64,000 nucleotides of DNA. Source: Polytrichum commune. Taxonomy: Eukaryota > Streptophyta > Polytrichopsida > Polytrichales > Polytrichaceae. The translations under genes and the position numbers were made by a program. Where the stretch lies: assembly GCA_950295325.1 (NCBI GenBank), contig OX485809.1, positions 10,540,001 through 10,604,000 of the forward strand, read 5' to 3'. Below, one piece after another: positions 53,982 to 64,000 of this stretch. The notes beneath the pieces were generated by a model, which ran no database searches, had not been told where the DNA came from, and saw only the letters and a program-made list of their open reading frames with translations. The stretch's first letter is position 1. Every line of letters starts with the position of its first letter.

Positions 53982-56900
53982 AGGGTTCCAAATTTTGAGC
54001 TCGCACTTTGAGGGAAACATGGCTATCAAAAAATGCGGGTTGTGATGGTGAGCCCGTGGTTTCCAAAAGGTTGTGAGGCTTAAATTGGAACAAGGATCAT
54101 GTGCAAGTGGAGTTTGACCATACCATTGGTTCTAATGACAATGGTGGGCACTAAGGTGGATTCGGTAAGGAAATTGAAGGAGTGCTTTGAAGAGGGCTCC
54201 CACAAACCTCCAAAAGTATTTGGGGCCTAGAATACCGAATGCACCTAAAACCTTGGAGGGTATTAATTTTGGATTGAAATTCCAATTTGAAATGCTTAAA
54301 AGGTGGTGATGTTGGAATTGGTGCAAATGAGGCACCCGGGGCCTCTTAAGTCCTATGTGCGCTATTCAAACGCACAAGTGAAGGATACACCTAAAATGGA
54401 CGACCTTGTGAGACATGCATCGTTTTAGGTGGGAATTCAAAAGCGGGTGGTGAATTCCATGTCCGAGTCCCCAAAGCTTCTTGAGGACGTATCGGGAATT
54501 TTTAAGATTTGAAGAACATTGAAGTCGATGGTCCTAAAAAGAAGTTCGACGGCGTACCACCATGAAGTGGGTTTAGCCGAAAGAGGTCTCAAGGAAATGG
54601 GCATAAGTAGTCTGGCCGTTATACCAAGGCAAATCATGCTCGTTTCGCGGACACAATGTGGAAGGTGGCTTTGTGGTACCAAGCCAAATCATATTTGTGC
54701 CGTATGCGGAATGTTAGAAGTTGATTTTATGCTACTAATCCATATAATGTTTGGGCCGCGGACGGAATGTTACAATGTGAATTGGTGGTACCAAGCTAGA
54801 ACATATTTGTGCCACGGACGGGATGTTAAAAGTTGGCTTTGCGGACCAAGCCAAAACATATTGTTGCCGTGGACCGAATGTTAGACTATGGCTTTGTGGC
54901 CAAGGCTAATAGCCTTAAGCCAAGGCCAAGTCTTTTATACCTTGAGGCTCAAGTAATCGGAGATATGTCTCATGAGTTGACAAAGAGGCAATGGACTCTT
55001 TCATGAGCCCAAAGCTCATAAGGGGGTTGGGGCTTGTCGACGCATAGAGCGGGCAAGCCCACCAAGGTGCGGTTTGCAAAGGGCGAACCGCATGAAGCAA
55101 AGGAAGCCGCGATGCATGTAACCTTTCAATGTGGGACATTGGATTTTTGTCAAAATTTCACACCAAGTGAAATAGATGAAATGCATGTCATTGTGAAGGC
55201 CGCCTTCTTTGAAACTCACCTGATAGATGTGAGGTGCAAGCCGGTGTGCTTGCGGTGCATTATGATGTGTTATAATGACAAAGAATTGAAGTTCAAATTG
55301 ACAAGGACTCCTATGGTAGGAGGATCTAAGTTGAATTTGGTCTTAATGGACCAAATGAAAAATAGAAAGCATAATGGACGTGGTTCAATTGGAGCAACTC
55401 CAAGGAACGTATGGGGAGGCTAGGAAAGATGGGCCTCCCCCAAACAACATTGGTGTGATGTTGGTGAGATACAAGGATGTATTCACCAATGTGTTGCCCA
55501 AAAAAAAAATTGCCGCCAAGGAGTGAAAAATAACTTTGCTCAACAAGAGATTGAGTTCTAGAGGTATGTGGTGACAAAGGAAGTTGGTGGACGAACATGA
55601 AGAATGTCAAGGCAATCCAAAAGGAGAATTGGCCCTTGATTCAAAAGGGCTTAGGTCATTTGTTGGCCTAGCCAATTAGTACCACAACTTCATTCGAGAG
55701 TTTTCTAAGGTTCCTAGGATCTTATTCAACTTATTGAGGAAAATGGCTATCCCAAGAGTGGGATGAGCCTTGTCACCAAGCCTTTGGGGGGCTCAAAAAC
55801 AAGTTCTCTTCGCCGCCCGTGCTTAAGTTCGCGGACTTTAACAAACCTTTTGAGGTGCATATGGGGGCGAGTAATTTTACAATTGGCGGATGTTGATCCG
55901 AGATGGATGTCCATTGCATATGGGAGCATTAAGCTTAATTGTCGCAACCCTTGCTAGCCCCCCCTTGACCATCTTGCCAATTTTCAATTCTAGCAAAGGT
56001 TACGAGTCGCTAACCCTTCGCATTCCGCCATGCTAATGGATAGCTCCTCTTACCCCGGACCAATAGTTCATAGGAGGGAACCAACCCTCCTACTTTGCTT
56101 TCGGGACTCACCCCTTAATCGGTAACCCATTTCCCCAATGTGGACTTCCATCCATGGAAGTCCAATCCCATGTTGATCATCGCGTTGCCGGAGCAACACT
56201 ACAACAACCCGAAGCATACTAGGCAACTATGGCCTCACAATAGGCCAAAGCCCATGGAGGCCGTGCCGTTCGGCCTCGGGTGGGTGAGGCCACACCAGCT
56301 CACCCATATAAGCCTCTAGGACTTCACGCGGGGCCCCTACCCCACCGTCAACCAACCTCTTGTCTCTCTACCAAGAGTTGGGGCCAAGTGGACATTTTCC
56401 TTTAGCTGCTGAGCCTAGAACCCCCCAGCAGCTTCAGACCATCATAACTTCCTTGTATGATGTCTGATCATAACAACCAACCACTCCATCTTCATCTACG
56501 CTTCACGTAGATGCTGATGGACTCCTCACTTGCCCCATTCGGGCAAGTATTGAGGAAGTTATGCCTGTTTGAACCTTGGCAGTCCCGGGAATCACTCCCA
56601 GGCACTGCTGTACCAGGGCGCTGTCCCGGGACAGCGCCCCACTCAAATGGCCATAACTCCTAGCTCACACCTCCGATTGAGGTGTTCTTGAGCATTCTAG
56701 AATCACCACGCCATGAGCTACGCATAGCTCATGGCCTTACCCTCGTGCCTCCTAGTCTCCGTGGGTGGGAGGCGTTCTCAACGCCCGGGGCCCTCACCCA
56801 CACTAGGATCACTTGGGCCCTCTCACCAACGGCGCCACAAGTCCCGGGTGTCACTCCGGGGTCCCCCTTGTGCCCATGGTGTTTCGGGCACTCCTCATGG

Positions 56901-58206
56901 AGAGGTGCGCGACATTAATGGTTGTCGAACCTAGTGCGATTTGTGAAAGAAAGGGCTATCCCAAGAGTGGGATGAGCCTTGTCCCCAAGTCTTTGGGGAG
57001 CTTAATACAAAGTTGTCTTTGCCACCCGTGTTCAAGTTCGCGGAGCTTGACAAACCTTTTGAGGTGCATACGGGGGGGGCGAGCGACTTTGCCATTGGCG
57101 GATGGTTAACGTAAGATGGATGGCCATTGCATATGAGAGTGTTAAGCTTGATGGTTATCCGACCTTATCCGACTTGTCGAAGAATTGGCTATCCCAAGAG
57201 TGGGAGGAGCCTTGCCACCAAGTCTTTGGGGAGCTTGAGACCAAGTTCTCTTAGACGCCCGTGCTCAAGTTCGCGGAGCTTGACAAACCTTTTGAGGTGC
57301 ATACGGGGGTGAGTGACTTTGCCAATGGCGGATTGTTCATTTAAGATGGATGGCCATTGCATATGGGAGCATGAAGCTCGATGGTTATCAAAGAAGACAA
57401 CCAACTCATGCCAAACAACTTCTTTGCCGTAGTGCATTACTTGAAGATGTGGCGACACTATTTGGGGTCGCACAAAGCAAAGGTCTATATGGACAATGGG
57501 ACCTAAAGAATTTTGACATTCAAGCGCAAATGAGCGCCAAGTCATTGCGGTGGCATGATAGTTTGGCGCTTATGAACGTGGATTTGATCCACAAACCGGA
57601 CCGCGGAAATGTGGTGCCGGATGCGCGAAGTAGACCGGAAGAGTTCCAAGCAATGAGAACCATCCAAACCTTGTGGCTAATGTGTGCCGGCGAAGGAAAC
57701 TTGTGATGCAAGATACGGGAGGGGTAAATTAACTACCCCAAAGTACAAAAGCTTTTAGGTGAGCTTCGCAAGAGCAAGGTGCTCAAAGAGGTTTAGTTGG
57801 TGGACGGATTGTTCAAGTGCAAGCAAAGTTGGGTGTATGTGACACAAGGCAAGTTGAGGCTATCGGTTTTGAAGGAGGAATATGATAATCTTATTGCCGG
57901 CCATAGAGGAGAAAGAAAAAGCTGCCATAGAATGGTGTCAAAGAGGTACCATTGGCGGTGCATAAAAGAGAATATAACCCACTTTGTGAAGGCGTGAACA
58001 AAGTGCCAAGTGAACCGAGCCTCTTACCAAAAGCAAGGCGGTTTCTTGCAACCGTTGCCTATCCCGTCGGGGCCATGGCATACTATGTGCATGGATTTGA
58101 TCACAAGTTTGCCGGAGTCACATGGGTATGATGCCATCTTGTTGATGGTAGAGTGGTTTGCCAAGTTGGCACACATGGTGCCGATTGTGGGAACCGCCAC
58201 CGCGTT
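53982..58206 (+). pseudogene. Element C coding remnants
   Basis: Same order and many of the same stops as element A; the first 1.5 kb is very close to element A. The minisatellite in the gag-like part covers 54640-54900. An A-run expansion lies at the RT-deletion region (about 55500). RNase H units span 55741-57400. Integrase keeps MDLITSLPESHGYDAILL but is cut before the second catalytic aspartate. Confidence 0.7.
55940..56914 (-). mobile_element. Solo LTR, inverted, inside element C
   Basis: A 975 bp reverse-complement LTR (TGTCGCAACC on the plus strand to GTGCGCGACA) flanked by a perfect 5 bp target duplication TTAAT (55935-55939 and 56915-56919). The uninterrupted site is visible in element B near 49800 (AAGCTTAATGGTTGTCG). 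A solo LTR of this kind arises by recombination between the two LTRs of a full insertion. Confidence 0.95.
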
Positions 58207-59178
58207 TGTCGCGCACCTCTCCATGAGGAGTGCCCGAAACACCATGGGCACAAGGGGGACCCCGGAGTGACACCCGGGACTTGTGGCGCCGTTGGTGAGA
58301 GGGCCCAAGTGATCCTAGTGTGGGTGAGGGCCCCGGGCGTTGGGAACGCCTCCCACCCACGGAGACTAGGAGGCACAAGGGTAAGGCCATGAGCTATGCG
58401 TAGCTCATGGCGTGGTGATTCTAGAAAGCTCAAGAACACCTCAATCGGAGGTGTGAGCTAGGAGTTATGGCCATTTGAGTGGGGCGCTGTCCCGGACAGC
58501 GCCCTGGTACAGCAGTGCCTGGGAGTGATTCCCGGGACTGCAAAGGTTCAAACAGGCATAACTTCCTCACCACTTGCCCGAATGGGGCAAGTGAGGAGTC
58601 CATCGGCATCTACGTGAAGCGTAGATGAAGATGGAGTGGTTGGTTGTTATGATCAGACATCATACAAGGAAGTTATGATGGTCTGAAGCTGCTGGGGGGT
58701 TCTAGGCCCAGCAGCTAAAGGAAAATGTCCACTTGGCCCCAACTCTTGGTAGAGAGACAAGAGGTTGGTTGACGGTGGGGTAGGGGCCCCGCGTAGAGTC
58801 CTAGAGGCTTATATGGGTGAGGTGGTGTGGCCTCACCCACCCGAGGCCGAACGGCAAGGCCTCCATGGGCTTTGGCCTATTGTGAGGCCATAGTTGCCTA
58901 GTATGCTTCGGGTTGTTGTAGTGTTGCTCCGGCAACGCGATGATCAACATAGGATTGGACTTCCATGGATGGAAGTCCACATTGGGGAAATGGGTTACCG
59001 ATTAAGGGGTGAGTCCCGAAAGCAAAGTAGGAGGGTTGGTTCCCTCCTATGAACTATTGGTCCGGGGTAAGAGGAGCTATCCATTAGCATGGCGGAATGC
59101 GAAGGGTTAGCGACTCGTAACCTTTGCTAGAATTGAAAATTGGCAAGATTATTAAGGGACCTAGCAAGGGTTGCGACA
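58207..59178 (+). repeat. 5' LTR of element D
   Basis: 972 bp, TGTCGC...GCGACA, same family. It differs at several sites from the LTRs of A and C and is closer to B's in places. Confidence 0.9.
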
Positions 59179-59192
59179 CTTGGTATCAGAGC

Positions 59193-62100
59193 AGGGTTCC
59201 AAGTTTTGAGCTCGCACTTTGAGGGAAACATGGGTATCAAAAATGCGGGTTATGATGGTGAGCCTGGGGTTTCCAAAAGGTTGTGAGGCTCAAATTGGAA
59301 CAAGGATCATGTGCAAATGGAGTTTGACCATACCATTGATTTTAATGGTAATGGTGGGCATGAGGGTGGATTCGGTGAGGAAAATGGAGGTATCCTTTGA
59401 AAGGGCTCCCGCAAACCTCAAATAGTATTTGGGGCCTAGAATACCGAATACACCCAAAACCTTGGAGGGTATTAATGTTGAATTGAAATTTCAATTCGAG
59501 ATGCTTCGAAGGTTCGGATGTTGAAATGAACTTGGTGCTAATGAGGCACCCGGGGCCTCTTAAGGCCTATGTGCGTTGTTCAAACGCACAAATGAAGGAT
59601 ACACCTAAAACGGACGAGCTTTCTAAGAAATGCATCCTTTTAGGTGGGGTTTTAAAAGCGGGTGGTGGATGCCTTGTTGAAGTCCCCAAGGCTTCTTGAG
59701 GACATGATGGGGATCATCAAGTTTGCAAGATCATTGAATCCGATGGTCCCGAAGAAAAGTTTGGCGGCGCATCACCACAAGTGGCTTTAGCCAAAGTTGG
59801 TCCCAAAGAAATGAGTGCAAATTGTTTGGTTCATTTTACTTAGGCAAAATATGTTGGTGCCGCTAACGGAATGTTGAAAGGTGGCTTTATGCTTCCAAGG
59901 CAAATCATACTCATGCCGCGGACGGAATGTTGGAAGGTGGGTTTGTCCTACCAAGGCAATTCATGTTCGTGCCGCATACGGAGTGTGGGAAGGTGGCTTT
60001 GTGCTATCAAGGGAAAACATGTTTGTTTTGTGGACAAATTATTGGAAATTGCTTTTGTGGCACTAAACCAATTCGTCCCACGGACGAAATGTTAAAAGTT
60101 GGCTTTGCGGACCGAGCCAAAACATATTGTTGCGGTGGACGGAGAATTAGATGGTGGCTTTGTGGCCAAGGCTAGTAGCCTTAAGCCAAGGCCAAGTCAT
60201 GTATACCTTGAGGCTCAAATGAATGGGAGATATGTCTCATGAGTTGACAAAGAGGCAATGGACTCTTTCATGAGCCCAAAGCTCATAAGGGGGTTGGGGC
60301 TTGTCAACGCATAGAGCGGGCAAGCCCACCAAGGTGCGGTTTGCAAAGGGCGAACAGCATGAAGCAAAGGAAGCCGCGATGCATGTAACCTTTCAATGTG
60401 GGACATTGGATTTTTGTCAAAATTTCACACCATGTGAAATAGATGAAATGCATGTCATTGTGAAGGCCGCCTTCTTTGAAACTCACATGATAGATGTGAG
60501 GTGCAAGCCGGGTGTTTGCAATGCATTATGATGTGTCATAATAGCAAGGAGATGAAGTTGAAATTGACAAGGAGTCCTATGGTAGGAGGATCCAAGTTGA
60601 ATTTGGTCTTAATGGACCAAATGCAAAATGGAAAACATAATGGTTGGAGTTCAATTGGAGCAATTCCAAAGAACTTATGGGGAGGCTAGGAAAGATGGGC
60701 CTCCCCTAAACCGTTTGGTGGGATGTTGGTGAGATACAAGGATGTATTCACCAATGTGTTGCCCAAAGAGTTACCGCCAAGGAGTGAAAAACAACTTTGC
60801 TCAACAAGATATTGAGTTTTTGAGGTATGTGGTGACAAAGGAAGTTGGTGGAAGAACATGAAAAATGTCAAAGCAATCCAAGAGGAGAATTGGTCTTTGA
60901 CTCAAAAAAACGGCTAAGTTAGGTCATTTGTTAGCCTAGCCAACTGCTACCACCATTTCATTCGAGGTTTTCTAAGGTTGCTAGGACCTTAGTCAATTTG
61001 TTGAAAAAAAATAAAAAATAAAAAAATGGCTATCCTAAGAGTGGGATGAGCCTTGTCCCCAAGTCTTTGGGGAGCTTAATACAAAGTTGTCTTTGCCACC
61101 CGTGGTCAAGTTCCCGGAGCTTGACAAACCTTTTGAGGTACATATGGGGGCGAGTGACTTTACTATTAGCGGATGTTGATGATGCAAGATGGGTGGCCAT
61201 TGCATATGGGAGCATTAAGCTTAAAGGTTGTCAAACCTTGTGCGACTTGTGAAAGAAATGGCTATCCCAAGAGTGGGATGAGCCTTGCCACCAAGTCTTT
61301 GAGAAGCTTAAGAGCAAGTTCTCTTCGCCGCCCGTGCTCAAGTTCGCGGAGTTTGACAAACCTTTTGAGGTGCATACGGGGGCGAGTGACTTTACCATTG
61401 GCGGATGTTGAGGCAAGATGGATGGCCATGGCATATGAGAGCATGAAGCTCGATGGTTGTCCCACCTTGTGCGACTTGTGGAAGAAATGGCTATCCCAAG
61501 AGTGGGATGATGTTTGTCACGAGTCTTTGGGGAGCTTAAGACCAAGTTCTCTTCGCCGCCCGTGCTCAAGTTCACGGAGCTTGACAAACCTTTTGAGGTG
61601 CATATGGGGGTGAATGATTTTGCCAATGGTGGATTATGTGTAAGATGGATGGCCATTGCATATGCGAGCATGTAGCTCGATGGTTGTCAAAGAAGACAAC
61701 CAACTCATGACAAAGAACTTCTTTGCGTAGTGTATTGCTTGAAGATGTGGCGACACTAGTTGGGCTCGCACAAAGTAAAGGTCTACAAGGACAATGTGTC
61801 CTAAAAGTATTTTGATATACAAGCGTAAGTGAACGCCAAGTCATTGCGGAGGCATGATAGTTTGGCGCTTATGAAGGTGGATTTGATCCACAAACCGGAC
61901 CGTGGAAATGTGGTGCCGGATGCGCGAAGTAGACCGGAAGAGTTCCAAGCAATGAGAACCATCCAAACCTTGTGGCTAATGTGTGCCGGCAAAGGAAACT
62001 TGTGATGCAAGATACGGGAGGGGTAAATTAACTACCCCAAAGCACAAAAGCTTTTAGGTGAGCTTCGCAAGAGCAAGGTGCTCAAAGAGGTTAAGTTGGT

Positions 62101-62530
62101 GGACGGATTGTTCAAGTGCAAACAAAGTCGGGTATATGTGCCACAAGGCAAGTTGAGGCTATCGGTTTTGAAGGAGGAATATGATAGTCCTATTGCCGGC
62201 CATAGAGGAGAAAGAAAAAGCCGCCATAGAATGGTGTCAAAGAGGTACCATTGGCGGTGCATAAAGGAAGATATAGCCCACTTTGTGAAGGCTTGAATCA
62301 AAGTGCCAAGTGAACCGAGCCTCTTACCAAAAGCAAGGCGGCTTCTTGCAACCGTTGCCTATCCCGTTGGCGCCATGGCATGGTATGTGCATGGACTTGA
62401 TCACAAGTTTGCCGGAGTCACATGGGTATGATGCCATCTTGTTGATGGTATAGCGGTTTGCCAAGTGGGCACACATGGTGCCGATTGTGGGAACCGCCAC
62501 CGCGTTGGAGACCGCATAGCCTTTTCTCAA
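59193..62530 (+). pseudogene. Element D gag-like to integrase remnants
   Basis: Gag-like region with minisatellite (59850-60170), protease-like (60301-60531, shifted near 60510), RT-deletion junction (about 60786), an A-rich patch (61005-61025), then three RNase H units (61024-61700). The integrase zinc region has the family TGA at the first Cys, and the core is broken by TAG before LFLKG-equivalent sequence (about 62516). Confidence 0.7.
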
Positions 62531-62537
62531 AGGATGG

Positions 62538-63065
62538 TTGAGGCACCACGGGTTGCCAAGAGTGATTGTGTGGGATCAAGATCCAAAGTTCACAAGTGCA
62601 TTTTCAATGCATTTCTCTAAGGAGGTCGGAATGAAACTAAGGTTTAGCACGACCTTGCATTCCCAAATGAATGGGAAATCGGAGCGTGTGAATGGAGTCT
62701 TGAAGCAATACTTGAGGAACTTGGTGGGGGCGGACCAAGGAGATTGGGCGGACTATGTGGGTCGAGCGGAGTGTAATTGCAATGTAGCCACGCACTTGGC
62801 TACCAAGGGGTGGTCTTTGGTGGTGGCTTATGGAGTGGATGCGCTCCAACCTATTAACCTAGCTCTCGAGGGGGCACATTCAACACTAGAGTTCAACCAA
62901 GATGGTGAGGACTTGGCCAAGAAGCGTGAACAAGTCTTGGAGATGACCAAGTTGTTGGTGGAGAAAGCCCGAAGGTGCTACGGAGTGCAAGTCAATGCCG
63001 GAAGACGCGAAGTGGAGAATGAGGTGTGCCAAAAGGCGTTGTTGAATGTGAACAACTTCACTTAG
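62538..63065 (+). pseudogene. Element D integrase C-terminal half (open 175 codons)
   Basis: The longest open integrase segment of the family: HHGLPRVIVWDQDPKFTSAF, then GKSERVNGVLKQYLRNLVG (third catalytic Glu), then CNVATHLATKGWSLVVAYG. Stops at both ends are shared with element A. Confidence 0.75.
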
Positions 63066-63079
63066 CCGGAAGGCCTCAC

Positions 63080-63510
63080 TCCAAAGTTCATGTCCAAAAT
63101 TGGAGCTCCGTTTCCCATTGTGGAACAAGTGGTCAAGGACATATATAAGTTGGAATTACCGCCGGAGATCAAAGTGCATCCGACATTTCATGTCTCATTA
63201 CGAAAGTCATTTTAGGACGACACCTTATGGCCCGATCACAAGCAAGTGATTAGGCCACCTCCCGACCTTGTGGACGTCATTTGGAACATGAGGTAAGAGG
63301 GCATCCTCAAGTGTAGGAAGCCCAAGTGAAAAGGAAAGAAAAAGCACAAAGGAATACTTGGTGAAATGGTGAGGATACCATGAGAAAGAAACCGCTTGGG
63401 TGGCGGCAAGAGACATGGTGAACACCAATGAATTGGTGAAGCACTTTGAAGAAACTAAGGCTAGACATTCCAATAAAAAGAAGCGTAGGCATTGATGAGG
63501 ACATCAATCT
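63080..63510 (+). pseudogene. Element D GPY/F-like tail and chromodomain remnant
   Basis: LPPEIKVHPTFHVSLRKSF then TAG. The chromodomain remnant EYLVKW, TGA, GYHEKETAWVAARDM carries the same stop as element A. The remaining sequence to 64000 matches the non-coding stretch before element A's 3' LTR. Confidence 0.65.
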
Positions 63511-64000
63511 CCTTTAGTGGGGGAGAGACTCTAGTAGCAAACATAGCTTCGAGGTTAATTGCTCCACAACATGCACTTGTTCTTTGGCTTGAGGGAATAA
63601 AGTCCAAACTTTAGTGGTGCAAAGAGAAAAGTATGAGATGAGGTCCTAGTCTTGTACTTGTGCTTGGTTAATGGAAGAGGGGGAATAGACATGCCAAACT
63701 AGGTTGGGTAAGCCGAGTAATTGGGGCCATGGCTTGGAGGGGCCTTGGATAAAACCAAGAAACTTCTTAGTTGTGGGCTTGTCCGGGCGGGGACAAGGTG
63801 ATGGCGCGTGCTTATAAAAGTGCTACCCGCGAGCTAACGAGAGTTGGCGCATGGGAGTCATGAACCCATGTCTCGAAAGAGCAAAGTGGGAACCGAGTCG
63901 GGCGGGACTTGGCATCACCCCCGTGCGATCGAGGTGTGGCTTAACAATGGAAAGCCATCTCGGAGTTGCAACCGAGACAACTTAGTGGAAGCGTTGAGGT

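Larger units (their letters stand above)
52984..58206 (+). mobile_element. Element C: RT-less family member nested in element B
   Basis: 5' LTR 52984-53967 starts after GTAAT inside element B's integrase. PBS at 53970-53981. The interior is gag-like, protease-like (55034-55423), RT-deletion junction (about 55525), RNase H units interrupted by the inverted solo LTR (55940-56914), and integrase cut at TATAF by element D (58207). Confidence 0.8.
58207..64000 (+). mobile_element. Element D: RT-less family member nested in element C, runs off the window
   Basis: 5' LTR 58207-59178 starts after GCGTT inside element C's integrase. PBS 59181-59192. The interior reaches the post-chromodomain region at the window end. 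By comparison with element A the 3' LTR should begin about 300 bp beyond position 64000. Confidence 0.85.

Overview
The window looks like nuclear DNA of a land plant or close streptophyte relative with a large, transposon-rich genome. Evidence: spliceosomal introns with GT..AG borders, plant-type Ty1/copia and Ty3/gypsy chromovirus retroelements, initiator-Met tRNA primer sites, and a short run of plant-type CCCTAAA telomere-like repeat. The species is not identifiable from the sequence; a seedless plant is only a guess.

Layout. (1) 0.3-3.6 kb, + strand: the 3' exons of a gene for an RRM + OST-HTH/LOTUS + RING protein. (2) 7.0-10.4 kb, - strand: a 5'-truncated, stop-ridden chromovirus with one LTR. 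(3) 10.7-24.1 kb, - strand: a GC-rich open stretch, an FCP1/NIF-type HAD phosphatase exon, and a three-exon gene whose product joins a ParB/Srx-like domain to a degenerate beta-class DNA-methyltransferase-like fold. Its last exon is split by a 6.9 kb LTR element (13027-19931). (4) 24.8-31.6 kb: a 6.8 kb copia element with identical-looking 192 bp LTRs. (5) 33.7-38.2 kb, + strand: a DUF7869-like, transposase-like two-exon gene. (6) 39.1-42.2 kb, - strand: a homologue of that gene, tail to tail. (7) 42.9-46.2 kb: a tRNA-like SINE, unclassified repeat DNA, and an array of TTACC palindromes with a 22-23 bp period. (8) 46.8 kb to the end: three apparently nested copies plus one inverted solo LTR of the family that split the gene in (3).

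The most unusual signal is a 16 bp palindrome, ACGAACGNNCGTTCGT. Its half-sites are fixed and its central two bases are almost random. I count 26 sites (19 with an intact 14 bp core). They lie in both introns of the ParB/methyltransferase-like gene, upstream and downstream of that gene, and upstream of the first DUF7869-like gene; I saw none elsewhere. The second DUF7869-like gene has its own upstream palindromes with different half-sites (GGTTTGGGTCG) and the same 2 bp spacer. My reading, which is inference, is that about 10.7-38.2 kb (roughly 14 kb after removing the two later retroelements) is one multi-gene mobile element. It would encode a transposase-like protein, a ParB/methyltransferase-like protein and perhaps a HAD phosphatase, with a dispersed cognate DNA site.

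The retroelement family on the right (and at 13-20 kb) is also odd. Every copy lacks the reverse-transcriptase catalytic core at the same junction, has the RNase H region in two to three tandem copies, and shares stop codons. One copy nevertheless has two LTRs with no visible difference, so the family appears to be a recently mobile non-autonomous element.
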